NCBI GenBank assembly: GCA_023664705.1
Contig: JAMPFE010000018.1
Coordinates: 33,935 to 47,157, forward strand
Length of the DNA: 13,223 bases
From: Lachnospiraceae bacterium
Lineage (GTDB): Bacteria > Bacillota > Clostridia > Oscillospirales > Ruminococcaceae
Direction of reading: 5' to 3'
Below, one piece after another: positions 4,704 to 12,639 of the stretch. The notes beneath the pieces were generated by a model that worked only from the letters and a program-made list of their open reading frames with translations, did not search any database and was not told the origin of the DNA. Position 1 is the stretch's first letter. Each line of letters opens with the position of its first letter. A program made the position numbers and the translations under genes.

Positions 4704-6377
4704 TTAAGCCTTGGAGCTCTCGCGCTCCTCCCGCATTTCAAGCTCCACGTCCTTGGCGTGCTCCGCCTGAATAGCGGGGTCGTAGGAGAGCAGCGGCTCA
4801 ACGTCGAGCTTCTTGATGCGCCTGTCGACGTAGTTCTTGGTTATCTTGACGACCATCGGCAGGCAAGCCAGCACGCCGATAAGGTTCGGCACCATCATCA
4901 GCCCGTTGAACGTGTCGGAAATGTCCCACGCGAGGGAGCTCGTCATCACCGCGCCCGAAATCATCATCAGCACGAAGAATATCTTGTAGCCCTTCGCGGC
5001 CTTCAAGCCGAACAAATACTCAAACGACTTCGAGCCGTAGTGCGACCAGCCGACCACCGTCGTAAACGCGAACAGCAGTATCGCCACCGAAACGAACACG
5101 CTCCCCGCCGCGCCGAAAACGTTGCCGAAGCTGTCCGCGACCAGAGTAGCCGTTCCCGTGCCCTCGGTGAACGTGTGGACCTCGATTTGCCCGTCCTGCT
5201 CAACGATGTATCCGTTGTCAATATCACCGACTTCTTCCATTGTTTGTACTACCCGGACATTCTCCTTAAGCAGGCTTTTGTCAACGTTTCCCGTTTGTAA
5301 ATCGATTTTGCCGCTTGAAAGCACGACAACGGCAGTCAGCGTGCACACCACAAACGTATCGGCAAAAACCTCGAAAATGCCCCACATGCCCTGCTTGACG
5401 GGCTCGCGGACGTTGGAAGCGGAATGCACCATAACGGACGAGCCCAGACCCGCCTCGTTCGAGAACACGCCGCGCTTGCAGCCCTGCGTGATAACTTGTT
5501 TTATGCTTATCCCGACAACAGCGCCCCCGACCGCTTTAACACTGAACGCGAACCTAAAGATCGACGCAAAGATCGGACCGATTTGAGTGATATTGGCGAA
5601 GAACACGATAATGCAGCCGAGTATGTACAAGCACGCCATAAACGGCACGACCTTCTCCGCGAACGCCGCGATGCGCTTAAGCCCCCCGAGGATTATCAGC
5701 CCGCCGAGTATCATCAGCACCACGCCGATGATAACGTGCGTCCACTTCACGTCGCCGAAAGCGTTCCCGAGGTCGACGTTCTTGAGTATCGCGCTGTCGA
5801 GGTTGATAACTATCTTGTTTATCTGCCCCATATTGCCGATGCCGAAGCTCGCCAGCACCGCAAACACCGCGAACAGCCCCGCGAAGAACCGCCCTATGTA
5901 CTTGCAGCCCTTGTAGCCGCCCAGCCCGTCGCGCAGATAGTACATCGCGCCGCCGCTCCATTCGCCCTCGGCGTTTTTGCGTCTGTAATAAATGCCCAAA
6001 ATATTCTCGGAAAAATTGGTCATCATGCCGAAAAACGCGGCTATCCACATCCAGAACACCGCGCCCGGACCGCCCACGCAAATCGCCGAGGCAACGCCCG
6101 CGATATTGCCCGTTCCGATAGTCGCCGCAAGCGCCGTGCAAAGCGCCTGAAACTGCGACACAGAGCCCGCTTCCTTGTTGTGGCGGGCTTTGCTCTTCCT
6201 GCCGAACATACCGCCGATGGTTTTCATCCACCATTCCTTTATATGGGCGACTTGGAAGAACTTGGTAGCGCACGTCAGCAGGATACCCGCGCCGATAAGC
6301 AGCACCAACCCGAGATTAGTCCACACAAAGGTGTTAACCGCGTTGTTGACCTTGGTAAGGGTCTCAAAAAAATCCAT
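4704..6377 (-). CDS. AGCS family sodium:alanine/glycine symporter
   Basis: A 557-residue inner-membrane carrier expected to import alanine or glycine with sodium. Seen: an N-terminal hydrophobic segment (about 22-37), the family signature around ALAATIGTGNIAGVA (82-96) with VGGPGAVFWMW following (101-111), the NEAGLGS motif (308-314) and about ten further hydrophobic spans. The ATG at 6377 follows GAGGAGC; the longer frame begins upstream of the promoter -10 and is rejected. The protein is longer than the usual 450-490 residues because residues about 357-406 form a polar, acidic insert between two membrane segments, and the C-terminus ends in a charged tail (518-557). Monocistronic: own promoter and terminator. 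Substrate is inferred from the family; glutamine is also possible. Confidence 0.93.
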   Translation of the reverse strand: MDFFETLTKVNNAVNTFVWTNLGLVLLIGAGILLTCATKFFQVAHIKEWWMKTIGGMFGRKSKARHNKEAGSVSQFQALCTALAATIGTGNIAGVASAICVGGPGAVFWMWIAAFFGMMTNFSENILGIYYRRKNAEGEWSGGAMYYLRDGLGGYKGCKYIGRFFAGLFAVFAVLASFGIGNMGQINKIVINLDSAILKNVDLGNAFGDVKWTHVIIGVVLMILGGLIILGGLKRIAAFAEKVVPFMACLYILGCIIVFFANITQIGPIFASIFRFAFSVKAVGGAVVGISIKQVITQGCKRGVFSNEAGLGSSVMVHSASNVREPVKQGMWGIFEVFADTFVVCTLTAVVVLSSGKIDLQTGNVDKSLLKENVRVVQTMEEVGDIDNGYIVEQDGQIEVHTFTEGTGTATLVADSFGNVFGAAGSVFVSVAILLFAFTTVVGWSHYGSKSFEYLFGLKAAKGYKIFFVLMMISGAVMTSSLAWDISDTFNGLMMVPNLIGVLACLPMVVKITKNYVDRRIKKLDVEPLLSYDPAIQAEHAKDVELEMREERESSKA

Positions 6378-6419
6378 TTGTTTGCTCCTCTTATTGAATT
6401 TTGTGATATAATCATGTAT

Positions 6420-6448
6420 ATTATAGCACATATCTCCGAGGATTTCAA
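6420..6448 (-). promoter_or_regulatory. promoter of the AGCS transporter gene
   Basis: Minus strand: TTGAAA at 6448-6443, 17-bp spacer, TATAAT at 6425-6420, with TGC before the -10 (extended -10). The start would be near 6413, leaving about 35 bases before the ATG, too short for a glycine riboswitch. It diverges from the nnr promoter at 6468-6496. Confidence 0.85.
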
Positions 6449-6467
6449 GGCTTTTTCACTATCGGGG

Positions 6468-6496
6468 TTGACATAAAAGAAGAAAAAATGTAAAAT
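6468..6496 (+). promoter_or_regulatory. promoter of the nnr-lipoprotein operon
   Basis: TTGACA at 6468-6473, 17-bp A-rich spacer, TAAAAT at 6491-6496. The start would be near 6503, only about 12 bases before the ATG at 6515, so the leader is barely long enough for the AGAGGTGA ribosome-binding site (6503-6510) and the message may be near-leaderless if initiation is later. Confidence 0.8.
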
Positions 6497-6514
6497 ATTT
6501 ACAGAGGTGATATT

Positions 6515-8035
6515 ATGAGATTTATCGTAAACAACGCGCAGATGAAAGCCGCCGAAGCCGACTGCAACGCGCGCTTCATAAGCTATTCGGAAATGATGTT
6601 CAACGCGGGCAGCGCCGTCACCGAGAGCATTATCTCGCGGCACAAGCCCTGCCTTGCCGCGGTATTGTGCGGCTCGGGCAACAACGGCGGCGACGGCTTC
6701 GTCATCGCGAGGCTGCTTTCGGAGCGCGGCTTCAAGGTCCGCGTCGTCCTCGTCAGCGGCGAGCCGCGCACCGACTGCGCCCGCGAGCATTTCGGCAATT
6801 TGCACAAAGAAAACGTGCACCGCCTTGACGATGAAAAATCGGCTTGTTTCGCGTTTGTGCAAAACGCACAAATCGTCGTCGACTGCGTGTTCGGAACGGG
6901 CTTTCACGGCGAGCTCCCCGAGCATGTCGCCGAGCTGCTCGCCGCCGCGAACCGCCGCCCCGTGCGCGTTGCCGTAGACGTGCCGAGCGGCGTGAACTCG
7001 GACACTGGCGAGCACGACCCGCGCTGCTTCAGCGCCACGGAAACGCACGTCCTCGCGGCGCTGAAAAAGGGCTTGCTGAACCCCGAGGCGTTGGAGCTGT
7101 CGGGCGAGCCGATCCCGCAGGACATCGGCGTCGACGGGCGCTGCTACAAGGAATTTGAGGCGCTCTTCTGCGGCAGTCACGCGCGCGGAGTGCTCCCCGA
7201 GCGCACCCCATCGTCGCACAAGGGCACGTTCGGGCGGCTGCTGAATATCGCGGGAAGCCTTTGTTACAGCGGCGCGGCAGTGATGTCAACGCGCGCGGCG
7301 CTGCGCTCGGGGGCGGGCTTGTGCACCCTAGCCGCGCCGCTTTCTACCGTGAAAGCCCTCTCGGGAGCGCTCGTCGAAAACACGTTCCTGCCGCTCCCCG
7401 AAACGCCCGACGGCTTTCTTGGTGAAAATGCACAAAACGAAATCGACCCGATTTTGCCGAAAATGAGCGCCGTCGCGATAGGCTGCGGTCTCGGCAATAG
7501 TGAAAATACACGAAAATTGACCGAATATATTGTAAAAAATGCACAATGCCCGATAATTATTGACGCGGACGGCATAAATTCCCTCGCCGCTAATATAAAT
7601 GTACTAAAGGAGCGGACAGGCGATACGGTCATCACGCCGCACCCCCTCGAGCTCTCGCGGATAAGCGGGCTCACGGTCGCCGAAATACAGCGCGACCGCA
7701 TCGGCGCGGCAAAGCGCTTCGCCGCCGAATTTGGCGTAACGGTGCTGCTTAAGGGCGCGTATACGGTCGTGAGCGACAGCTCGGGCGATGAAACGATCGT
7801 GAACCCCACGGGCAGCGCGGCTCTCGCGAAGGGCGGCAGCGGCGATGTGCTCACGGGCGTCATCGCGGCAATGCTCGCGCAGGGCATTCCGCCGTACACC
7901 GCGGCGAGCTCGGGCGCGTATTGCCACGGCTTCGCCGCCGACCTGCTCTGCCGAAAAATGCACCCCGCAAGCGTTCTCGCAAGCGACGTCATTGACATTC
8001 TGCCCGAGGTGTTCACAAGCGCTCCTTTGATATGA
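6515..8035 (+). CDS. nnr: bifunctional NAD(P)H-hydrate epimerase / ADP-dependent NAD(P)H-hydrate dehydratase
   Basis: A 506-residue cytoplasmic metabolite-repair enzyme. The N-terminal half (about 1-215, YjeF_N, NnrE) interconverts R and S forms of hydrated NAD(P)H; the C-terminal half (about 225-500, NnrD) dehydrates the S form using ADP. Seen: CGSGNNGGDGFVIARLL (52-68), VDCVFGTGFHG (122-132) and VDVPSGVNSDTG (154-165) in the first domain; KGTFGRLLNIAGS (236-248), IDADGIN (349-355), TPHPLEL (374-380) and the nucleotide-binding KGGSGDVLTG (439-448) in the second. Length matches the fused form. ATG after AGAGGTGA. A lipoprotein gene follows 18 bp later in the same transcript. A stretch around 7495-7610 is clearly more AT-rich than the rest of the gene. 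Confidence 0.95.
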   Translation: MRFIVNNAQMKAAEADCNARFISYSEMMFNAGSAVTESIISRHKPCLAAVLCGSGNNGGDGFVIARLLSERGFKVRVVLVSGEPRTDCAREHFGNLHKENVHRLDDEKSACFAFVQNAQIVVDCVFGTGFHGELPEHVAELLAAANRRPVRVAVDVPSGVNSDTGEHDPRCFSATETHVLAALKKGLLNPEALELSGEPIPQDIGVDGRCYKEFEALFCGSHARGVLPERTPSSHKGTFGRLLNIAGSLCYSGAAVMSTRAALRSGAGLCTLAAPLSTVKALSGALVENTFLPLPETPDGFLGENAQNEIDPILPKMSAVAIGCGLGNSENTRKLTEYIVKNAQCPIIIDADGINSLAANINVLKERTGDTVITPHPLELSRISGLTVAEIQRDRIGAAKRFAAEFGVTVLLKGAYTVVSDSSGDETIVNPTGSAALAKGGSGDVLTGVIAAMLAQGIPPYTAASSGAYCHGFAADLLCRKMHPASVLASDVIDILPEVFTSAPLI

Positions 8036-8053
8036 ATTACGGGAGGAATTTTC

Positions 8054-8632
8054 TTGTCAAATTGCACAAAAAAAATCGCCGCAAGCGCTGCGGCAATAAT
8101 CGGGTCGGTTCTGCTCTGCGGCTGCTCGAAGCTGCCGTTCAATCCGCTCACGCCGAGCAAGCCGAGCTTCGACGGCACCTACACGGTCTGCGCCGACATC
8201 GTCTGCGGCGAGCTCTCCGCGAAAGCGGACATTACGCGCAACGGCGCGTCGGATTGGGTGTTTTCGTTCACCGAGCCCAAGCAGCTGAACGGCATAACCA
8301 TGTCCCTCGGCGAAAACGGTTGGTCGGCTAAGCTCGGCGAGCTGTCCTTCGCCGTTGACGACAGCGGCGTCTACACGCTCATCCCCGAGGTCATCGGCGC
8401 GTCCGTCGACAGCCTTTCGGCGCTCGCAAACGAAAGCCTCTCCTCGGAGGACGGCGTGCTCACCGCCGACGCGGAGTTCGGCGGCAAAAAGGTCACAATA
8501 TCCGCAAACGAGCGCAGCGGCGAGCTCATCTCGCTGAAATGCCCCTACCACAAGCTCTCGGTCAGCTTTACAAAGCAGCAGCCGTTCACGCCCTTCGACC
8601 CCGAGCAAGGCGGCTTGATGCCCGAGGAATAA
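8054..8632 (+). CDS. predicted lipoprotein of unknown function
   Basis: A 192-residue secreted protein expected to be anchored in the membrane by lipid. Seen: a basic start, a hydrophobic signal segment (about 9-21) and a lipobox LCGC with the lipidated cysteine at C24. The mature part is polar with a short proline-rich linker (about 27-36) and looks beta-rich, with no enzymatic motif I recognise. Two further cysteines (in CADIVC) and one in LKCPYHK could form disulfides. The start is TTG at 8054, after GGGAGG at a good distance; no ATG is available near the signal peptide. It is cotranscribed with nnr and ends at a strong hairpin. Function unknown; lipidation is a confident prediction. Confidence 0.82.
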   Translation: MSNCTKKIAASAAAIIGSVLLCGCSKLPFNPLTPSKPSFDGTYTVCADIVCGELSAKADITRNGASDWVFSFTEPKQLNGITMSLGENGWSAKLGELSFAVDDSGVYTLIPEVIGASVDSLSALANESLSSEDGVLTADAEFGGKKVTISANERSGELISLKCPYHKLSVSFTKQQPFTPFDPEQGGLMPEE

Positions 8633-8672
8633 AAAAACAGTGTCAAGTTTTTTCGCTTGACACTGTTTTTTT
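8631..8672. terminator. bidirectional intrinsic terminator
   Basis: CAGTGTCAAG (8638-8647) pairs perfectly with CTTGACACTG (8656-8665), flanked by seven A's on the left and seven T's on the right, so the full stem is 17 bp with an 8-nt loop. The symmetry gives a U-tract on both strands. It sits between the lipoprotein stop and the convergent tetR stop and uses the bases of the lipoprotein TAA. Confidence 0.93.
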
Positions 8673-8675
8673 ATA

Positions 8676-9293
8676 CTATGCACTTAAATTCTTGCTGCGC
8701 GTAACGGTGTCTCCCACATTGTCCACGCACAAGCCGACCATGCAGCTCGCCAGCTTCGCCGCGCGCTCAATGGGTATCTCGGAGGGGTGGTTGTGCCACT
8801 CTAAGTACGTATTGAAAAATCCCCCGACGATAAACGCGGAAACGACCGCCGCGTCCTGTCCGTGCTTGCTGCAGAAGCTCTCGAGCAGCTTATCGGTCGT
8901 GCTCTTCAGCACATTCTTCAGCCGCGACATAAGCATACCGCGCATATCCATCCTCACAAGGTGGAAATAGTAGTCGAATTCCACGGTAATAAGCTCGTTA
9001 AGCCCCAGAAACAGATTGTAGGTGCTTGCCTCAAAATCGCGCGGGTCGAACCTCTGAATAAGCTCGCCCAGCGCCTCCACCAGGTCGCCCTCGATCTCGT
9101 TCAAGATATCCGTGATGTTGCGATAGTGTGTGTAGAACGTCCTTCGGTTGACGTTCGCCTTTTGGGTTAGCTCACTAATGGTGATAGAGGAGATGTCCTT
9201 ATCTTCCATGATCCTGAAAAGAGCCGCCTTAATCGCCTTTTTCGTCCGGATGACCCTTTTGTCGGAATCATGTCGAGTAGTGGTCTCGGTCAT
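8676..9293 (-). CDS. TetR/AcrR family transcriptional regulator
   Basis: A 205-residue DNA-binding repressor-type protein. Seen: a classical TetR helix-turn-helix at about residues 15-62, with TKKAIKAALFRIM, ITISELTQKANVNRRTFYTHY and the start of the linker helix. The C-terminal ligand domain (about 70-195) is helical, with FIVGGFFNTYLEWH reminiscent of the TetR_C_8/DhaS group; no ligand can be named. ATG at 9293 preceded by AAGGGAAGGA. It has its own perfect promoter and a 26-bp inverted repeat at the start site. It is convergent with the lipoprotein gene and downstream of nrdG, but no effector gene such as an efflux pump is adjacent, so its targets lie elsewhere. Confidence 0.93.
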   Translation of the reverse strand: MTETTTRHDSDKRVIRTKKAIKAALFRIMEDKDISSITISELTQKANVNRRTFYTHYRNITDILNEIEGDLVEALGELIQRFDPRDFEASTYNLFLGLNELITVEFDYYFHLVRMDMRGMLMSRLKNVLKSTTDKLLESFCSKHGQDAAVVSAFIVGGFFNTYLEWHNHPSEIPIERAAKLASCMVGLCVDNVGDTVTRSKNLSA

Positions 9294-9336
9294 GGCAGAT
9301 TCCTTCCCTTCAAAAAAGTAAATATTTGGTTTTTCC

Positions 9337-9362
9337 TCACAGCGGAATGATAAAACCTGTGA
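9337..9362. promoter_or_regulatory. inverted repeat, candidate TetR autoregulatory operator
   Basis: TCACAG (9337-9342) and CTGTGA (9357-9362) are perfect inverted half-sites separated by 14 bp. The element covers the predicted tetR start point (about 9364) and its first 25 transcribed bases. Position fits self-repression by the TetR protein. The centre is not symmetric, so the site is a candidate only. Confidence 0.5.
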
Positions 9363-9370
9363 ACAATTAT

Positions 9371-9399
9371 ATTATAAATCTATTTTTCGCGATTGTCAA
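9371..9399 (-). promoter_or_regulatory. perfect consensus promoter of the tetR gene
   Basis: Minus strand: TTGACA at 9399-9394, 17-bp spacer, TATAAT at 9376-9371. It lies about 50 bp after the nrdG stop, where no good terminator is visible, so nrd transcripts may also read into tetR. The leader would be about 70 nt. Confidence 0.85.
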
Positions 9400-9451
9400 G
9401 TAGGTTTTATTGCACAATGTTACGAAATTTCGGCTAAAAAACCACAGTTTG

Positions 9452-9940
9452 TTAGTCAAAAATAACTATACAATTTGTGCGTTTTGTTTCACGCACGTCA
9501 ATGACCCTCTGATTTGCGCTGCCCTTCCAGTGCAGCTTCGCGTCAAACAGCGCTTTGTCGAACCTCCCGTCAACGATTACATCCACTAAGGAAACGATTT
9601 CCAGCTCCTCTATCTCCTCGTAGACATACCCCGTGTACAGCCAGATAGTTTTATCGGGAAACTTTTCCTTGAACTTACGGGCAAGCCTCGTCACCTCGGC
9701 GCGGTTTTCGGGGTGGAGGGGGTCTCCGCCGCTGAACGTCAAGCCGCTTATGTAGTCGGGCTCGAGCTTCCGGAACAGCTCCCGCTCCGCCTCCTCGTCA
9801 AACGGCAGCCCCCCGTTTATATCCCACGTCACGGGATTTTGGCAGCCCTCGCAGCAGTGCGCGCAGCCCGCCACCCACAGCACCGTCCGCAGCCCGTCGC
9901 CGTTGAGCATATCGTCGGTGGTAATATTATGATACCGCAT
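9452..9940 (-). CDS. nrdG: anaerobic ribonucleotide reductase activating protein (radical SAM)
   Basis: A 162-residue radical-SAM activase that uses a [4Fe-4S] cluster and S-adenosylmethionine to create the glycyl radical on NrdD, making it active in anaerobic dNTP synthesis. Seen: the CX3CX2C cluster motif with C26, C30 and C33 in CAHCCEGCQN (C29 is an extra cysteine in the loop), the SAM-contacting SGGDPL (69-74), and LYTGY near residue 101. Length is normal. ATG at 9940 after GGAGCG. It is the last gene of the nrdD operon, 13 bp after a SUKH-family gene rather than directly behind nrdD. Oxygen-sensitive, cytoplasmic. Confidence 0.96.
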   Translation of the reverse strand: MRYHNITTDDMLNGDGLRTVLWVAGCAHCCEGCQNPVTWDINGGLPFDEEAERELFRKLEPDYISGLTFSGGDPLHPENRAEVTRLARKFKEKFPDKTIWLYTGYVYEEIEELEIVSLVDVIVDGRFDKALFDAKLHWKGSANQRVIDVRETKRTNCIVIFD

Positions 9941-9953
9941 AGTATCGCTCCGT

Positions 9954-10442
9954 TCAGTTCAGAATAATTTTTCCCGAAATAATATGTTCAATGAACGCCG
10001 TAAAGCTTGGCGCGCACATTGACGGATCCTCAAATTCCGGTTCCCGACCCTCGAATATCTCGCCGGTCCTGATACCTATCGCGTAATAATGGTAATCTCC
10101 TGCAACGCCGAGCACAATGGGGAGATAATTATCCCAGAACGCGCGGATATCCGCCGCCCATTCCTCATCGTCTGCGGCAGCCTCCAACGATATCCGCTCG
10201 AACTCGTTCCAGCGGAAGCCTTCATCGTCGTCACGCTCAAAATCCTCCGACAGCAAAAACCAAATGTTATCCGCGCCGTTGGAACAGCTCTCAAAGCATT
10301 GAACAAATTCAAGCCAATCCTCCGGGATAACGGCATATCTACTCAAGACCTCGGCGGGCAGCTCCCGTTTTTTATCGGCGGGTATAACCTTCCAATCGTT
10401 GGCTTCGGCCCAATCGGAAAATTTTTTTACCAACTCGTTCAT
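9954..10442 (-). CDS. SMI1/KNR4 (SUKH) family protein between nrdD and nrdG
   Basis: A 162-residue acidic cytoplasmic protein. Seen: family-like segments in order, LPAEVLSRYAVIPEDWLEFV (about 28-47) and the following C-x-N-G stretch, then the strands YLPIVLGVAGDYHYYAIGI (106-124) with RTGEIFEG after it, and a final FTAFIEHI helix (147-154). This is the SUKH fold pattern, though assignment is from motif memory. ATG at 10442 after TTGGAG. It lies 23 bp after nrdD and 13 bp before nrdG, so it is cotranscribed. Known: SUKH proteins include immunity proteins to polymorphic toxins as well as stand-alone binding proteins. No toxin gene is present here, so an immunity role has no support from context. 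Confidence 0.8.
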   Translation of the reverse strand: MNELVKKFSDWAEANDWKVIPADKKRELPAEVLSRYAVIPEDWLEFVQCFESCSNGADNIWFLLSEDFERDDDEGFRWNEFERISLEAAADDEEWAADIRAFWDNYLPIVLGVAGDYHYYAIGIRTGEIFEGREPEFEDPSMCAPSFTAFIEHIISGKIILN

Positions 10443-10465
10443 AGCTTATACTCCAAACCTCCGCG

Positions 10466-12586
10466 TCACATACTCTTCCTATCCCGTATCTCCGCCATTT
10501 TCGCGGCGTTCAGCCTCGTGTCGCCCTTTACCCTCGAGTAGCTGAGATAACCGTTCATGCGGTCGATCTTGGTGAGGTTAGTGCTGCCGCATTTCGGGCA
10601 GACATCCATTTCGAGCTGCTGATGTCCGCAGTCGTCGCAGTACGCCAGCGAGAGGTTCACGCCCTCGTAGAAGCCCTTCTGCATGGCGCGCCGCACGAGC
10701 GACTTGACCGCGCCCTTGTTGTAGTCGACGGGATAGCGCACGTACTGTATCTTCCCCCCGTTGAACAGGTTCCAGAAACGCTCCTCCTTGTTCTGCTTCT
10801 CGATAGGCGTGATGTCCTCGCGCACGCAGCAATGGAACGAGTTGGAAACATACTCCCTGTCGGAAACGTTCTCCACGATGCCGTATTTCTTGCGGAACTG
10901 CTGTATCTGCAAGCCGCAGAGGTTCTCGGCGGGCGTGCCGTAGATAGCGTACAAATGCCCGTCCTCGCGCTTGAATTCACCGATACGTTTATTGATGAAC
11001 TCCATTGTTTTCAGCGCGAACTCCCCGTCCTCGGCAATGGATCTCTTGGAAGCGAGCTCCTCCAGCTCGTTGAGCGCCGTAATGCCGAAGCTCGCGGTCG
11101 CCGTTTTCAGCAAGGGCTTTATCTTGTCGTGGATGCCGAGACGCCCCCCGAGGAAGCCGCCCTCGCAGTAGGCGAGCGGGTTCGTCGAGGCTTTCATCTC
11201 CCCGAGATAGTCGTAGGTGCGCTGATGAATGCGCCTGATAAGGTTCAGATAGTAGTCCAGCACCTGAAAAAAGTCCTTGCTCTCCTGCTGCGCCTTGGCA
11301 TATATCATCGGCAAATGCAGCGACACCGCTCCGATATTGAACCTCCCGATAAACACGGGCTTGTCGTCCTCGTCCGCGGGCTCCATACCGCCGCGCTCAT
11401 ACCACGGCGACAGAAACGCCCTGCACCCCATGGGGCTGATTATCCTGCCGTATTTCTTGTACATATCGGCAACATACCCGTCCCCCGTCAGCGACAGCCA
11501 GTCGGGGTACATCGCCTTCTGCGAGCAGGCAACGCCCGCCTCGAAAACGTCCTCGAGCTCGCCGCCCTCCCCGTGGAGCTTCTCGTCGTACAAAAACACT
11601 ATCTTCGGGAACAGCACGGGCTTCTTGCAGTCCTTTTTGCCCTGCCCGTTCATGCGCACTTTAAGCATGGTTATCGCCGCCATTTTCGCGAATTTCCCCG
11701 TGCCCGTGCCCGCCGTCATCGTAATGAACGGATAGTCGCCGCGGCTCGACGACACGGAGTTGAACTTGTACTCCCAACCCTGAAAGCCTTGGTCGAAGTC
11801 GACCTGCACGTCCCTCATAGCCTCTCTGTCGGCAATTTCTTCCGACAGCCCGAGGCTCAGATAGCGCTCGTACTGCTTTTTGTAGGTCTTTTCGGCATAC
11901 GGCTCCAGCAGAATGTCAACACTCGCGACGGTAAAGCCGCCGTACTGCTGCGACGCGGCAGCGAGGGTCACGTCGCCGATAACGTCGAACGCCACCGCGA
12001 GGGTCTTGGGCTCGTTGTACCAGAGGTTGCCCATCTCGAAGCCGCCCTCCATGACGCTCCTCATATCGAACAAACAGCAGTTCATGGTATCGCGGCGCGC
12101 GCTCATGTCGTGCACGTAGATATAGCCGTCGCGGCACGCCTGCAGCTCCTCGGCGGTCATAAAGAACTTCTTGTACAGCTCCTTGTTCAGCTCGTTGAAT
12201 ATCAGCGAACGCTTGGTCGACACCAGCGCCGAATCCGAGTTGGAGTTCTCCTTGTCGCCGATATACATTATAGATTGTGATTTTACATAAACCTCGTCCA
12301 GCATATGGACAAAATCCTGTTTATAATTACGATAATCCTTATAGCTTTTGGCAACGGCGGGGTTGGTCGCCTCGAGAGCGCCCTCGACGATATTGTGCAT
12401 TTCGGCGATGGATATCTCGTCGACGTTTTTTTCATACGCCTTGTCCGTAACGAACTTACATATGTAATCAAGCTCCTCGGGCTTGAATTTGTACATAACG
12501 CGGGTCGCGGATTTGTTCACCGCGTCGACAACCTTCTGAACGTTGAAATCCTCGCGGGTATTGTCTTTTTTGATAACGCTTATCAT
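10466..12586 (-). CDS. nrdD: anaerobic (class III) ribonucleoside-triphosphate reductase
   Basis: A 706-residue glycyl-radical enzyme reducing NTPs to dNTPs without oxygen. Seen: an N-terminal ATP-cone (about 1-93) beginning MISVIKKDNTREDF for allosteric control; NCCLFDMRS (169-177); the thiyl cysteine region SPMGCRAFLS with C388; a C-terminal zinc site with C650, C653, C663 and C666; and the radical loop RMNGYLSY with G679, followed by a family-typical tail. Length fits. ATG at 12586, about ten bases after GAGGG; an earlier GTG is less likely. It leads an operon with a SUKH gene and its activase nrdG. Promoter and two NrdR boxes lie just upstream, implying repression when dATP is plentiful. 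Confidence 0.97.
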   Translation of the reverse strand: MISVIKKDNTREDFNVQKVVDAVNKSATRVMYKFKPEELDYICKFVTDKAYEKNVDEISIAEMHNIVEGALEATNPAVAKSYKDYRNYKQDFVHMLDEVYVKSQSIMYIGDKENSNSDSALVSTKRSLIFNELNKELYKKFFMTAEELQACRDGYIYVHDMSARRDTMNCCLFDMRSVMEGGFEMGNLWYNEPKTLAVAFDVIGDVTLAAASQQYGGFTVASVDILLEPYAEKTYKKQYERYLSLGLSEEIADREAMRDVQVDFDQGFQGWEYKFNSVSSSRGDYPFITMTAGTGTGKFAKMAAITMLKVRMNGQGKKDCKKPVLFPKIVFLYDEKLHGEGGELEDVFEAGVACSQKAMYPDWLSLTGDGYVADMYKKYGRIISPMGCRAFLSPWYERGGMEPADEDDKPVFIGRFNIGAVSLHLPMIYAKAQQESKDFFQVLDYYLNLIRRIHQRTYDYLGEMKASTNPLAYCEGGFLGGRLGIHDKIKPLLKTATASFGITALNELEELASKRSIAEDGEFALKTMEFINKRIGEFKREDGHLYAIYGTPAENLCGLQIQQFRKKYGIVENVSDREYVSNSFHCCVREDITPIEKQNKEERFWNLFNGGKIQYVRYPVDYNKGAVKSLVRRAMQKGFYEGVNLSLAYCDDCGHQQLEMDVCPKCGSTNLTKIDRMNGYLSYSRVKGDTRLNAAKMAEIRDRKSM

Positions 12587-12614
12587 TGCTCACATTCCCT
12601 CTTTTTCCTTTAAT

Positions 12615-12630
12615 GCACAATAAATAGTGC
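12615..12630. promoter_or_regulatory. NrdR box 2 (downstream of the nrdD -10)
   Basis: GCACTATTTATTGTGC on the coding strand matches the NrdR consensus ACACWATATATWGTGT closely and is near-palindromic. It covers the expected start region of nrdD. Centre-to-centre distance to box 1 is 31 bp, three helical turns, the arrangement known for paired NrdR sites. Confidence 0.88.
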
Positions 12631-12639
12631 TTATGTAAT

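Noticed and set aside
6378..6413. Glycine riboswitch upstream of the amino-acid transporter
   Set aside because: The leader from the predicted start to the ATG is only about 35 nt, too short for any aptamer.
5424..6476. 350-codon plus-strand frame opposite the AGCS gene
   Set aside because: Histidine/arginine-rich translation with no family features; antisense shadow of a clear membrane transporter.
10622..12280. 552-codon plus-strand frame opposite nrdD
   Set aside because: nrdD on the minus strand has all family motifs; the long antisense frame reflects GC-biased third positions and has no start signals.
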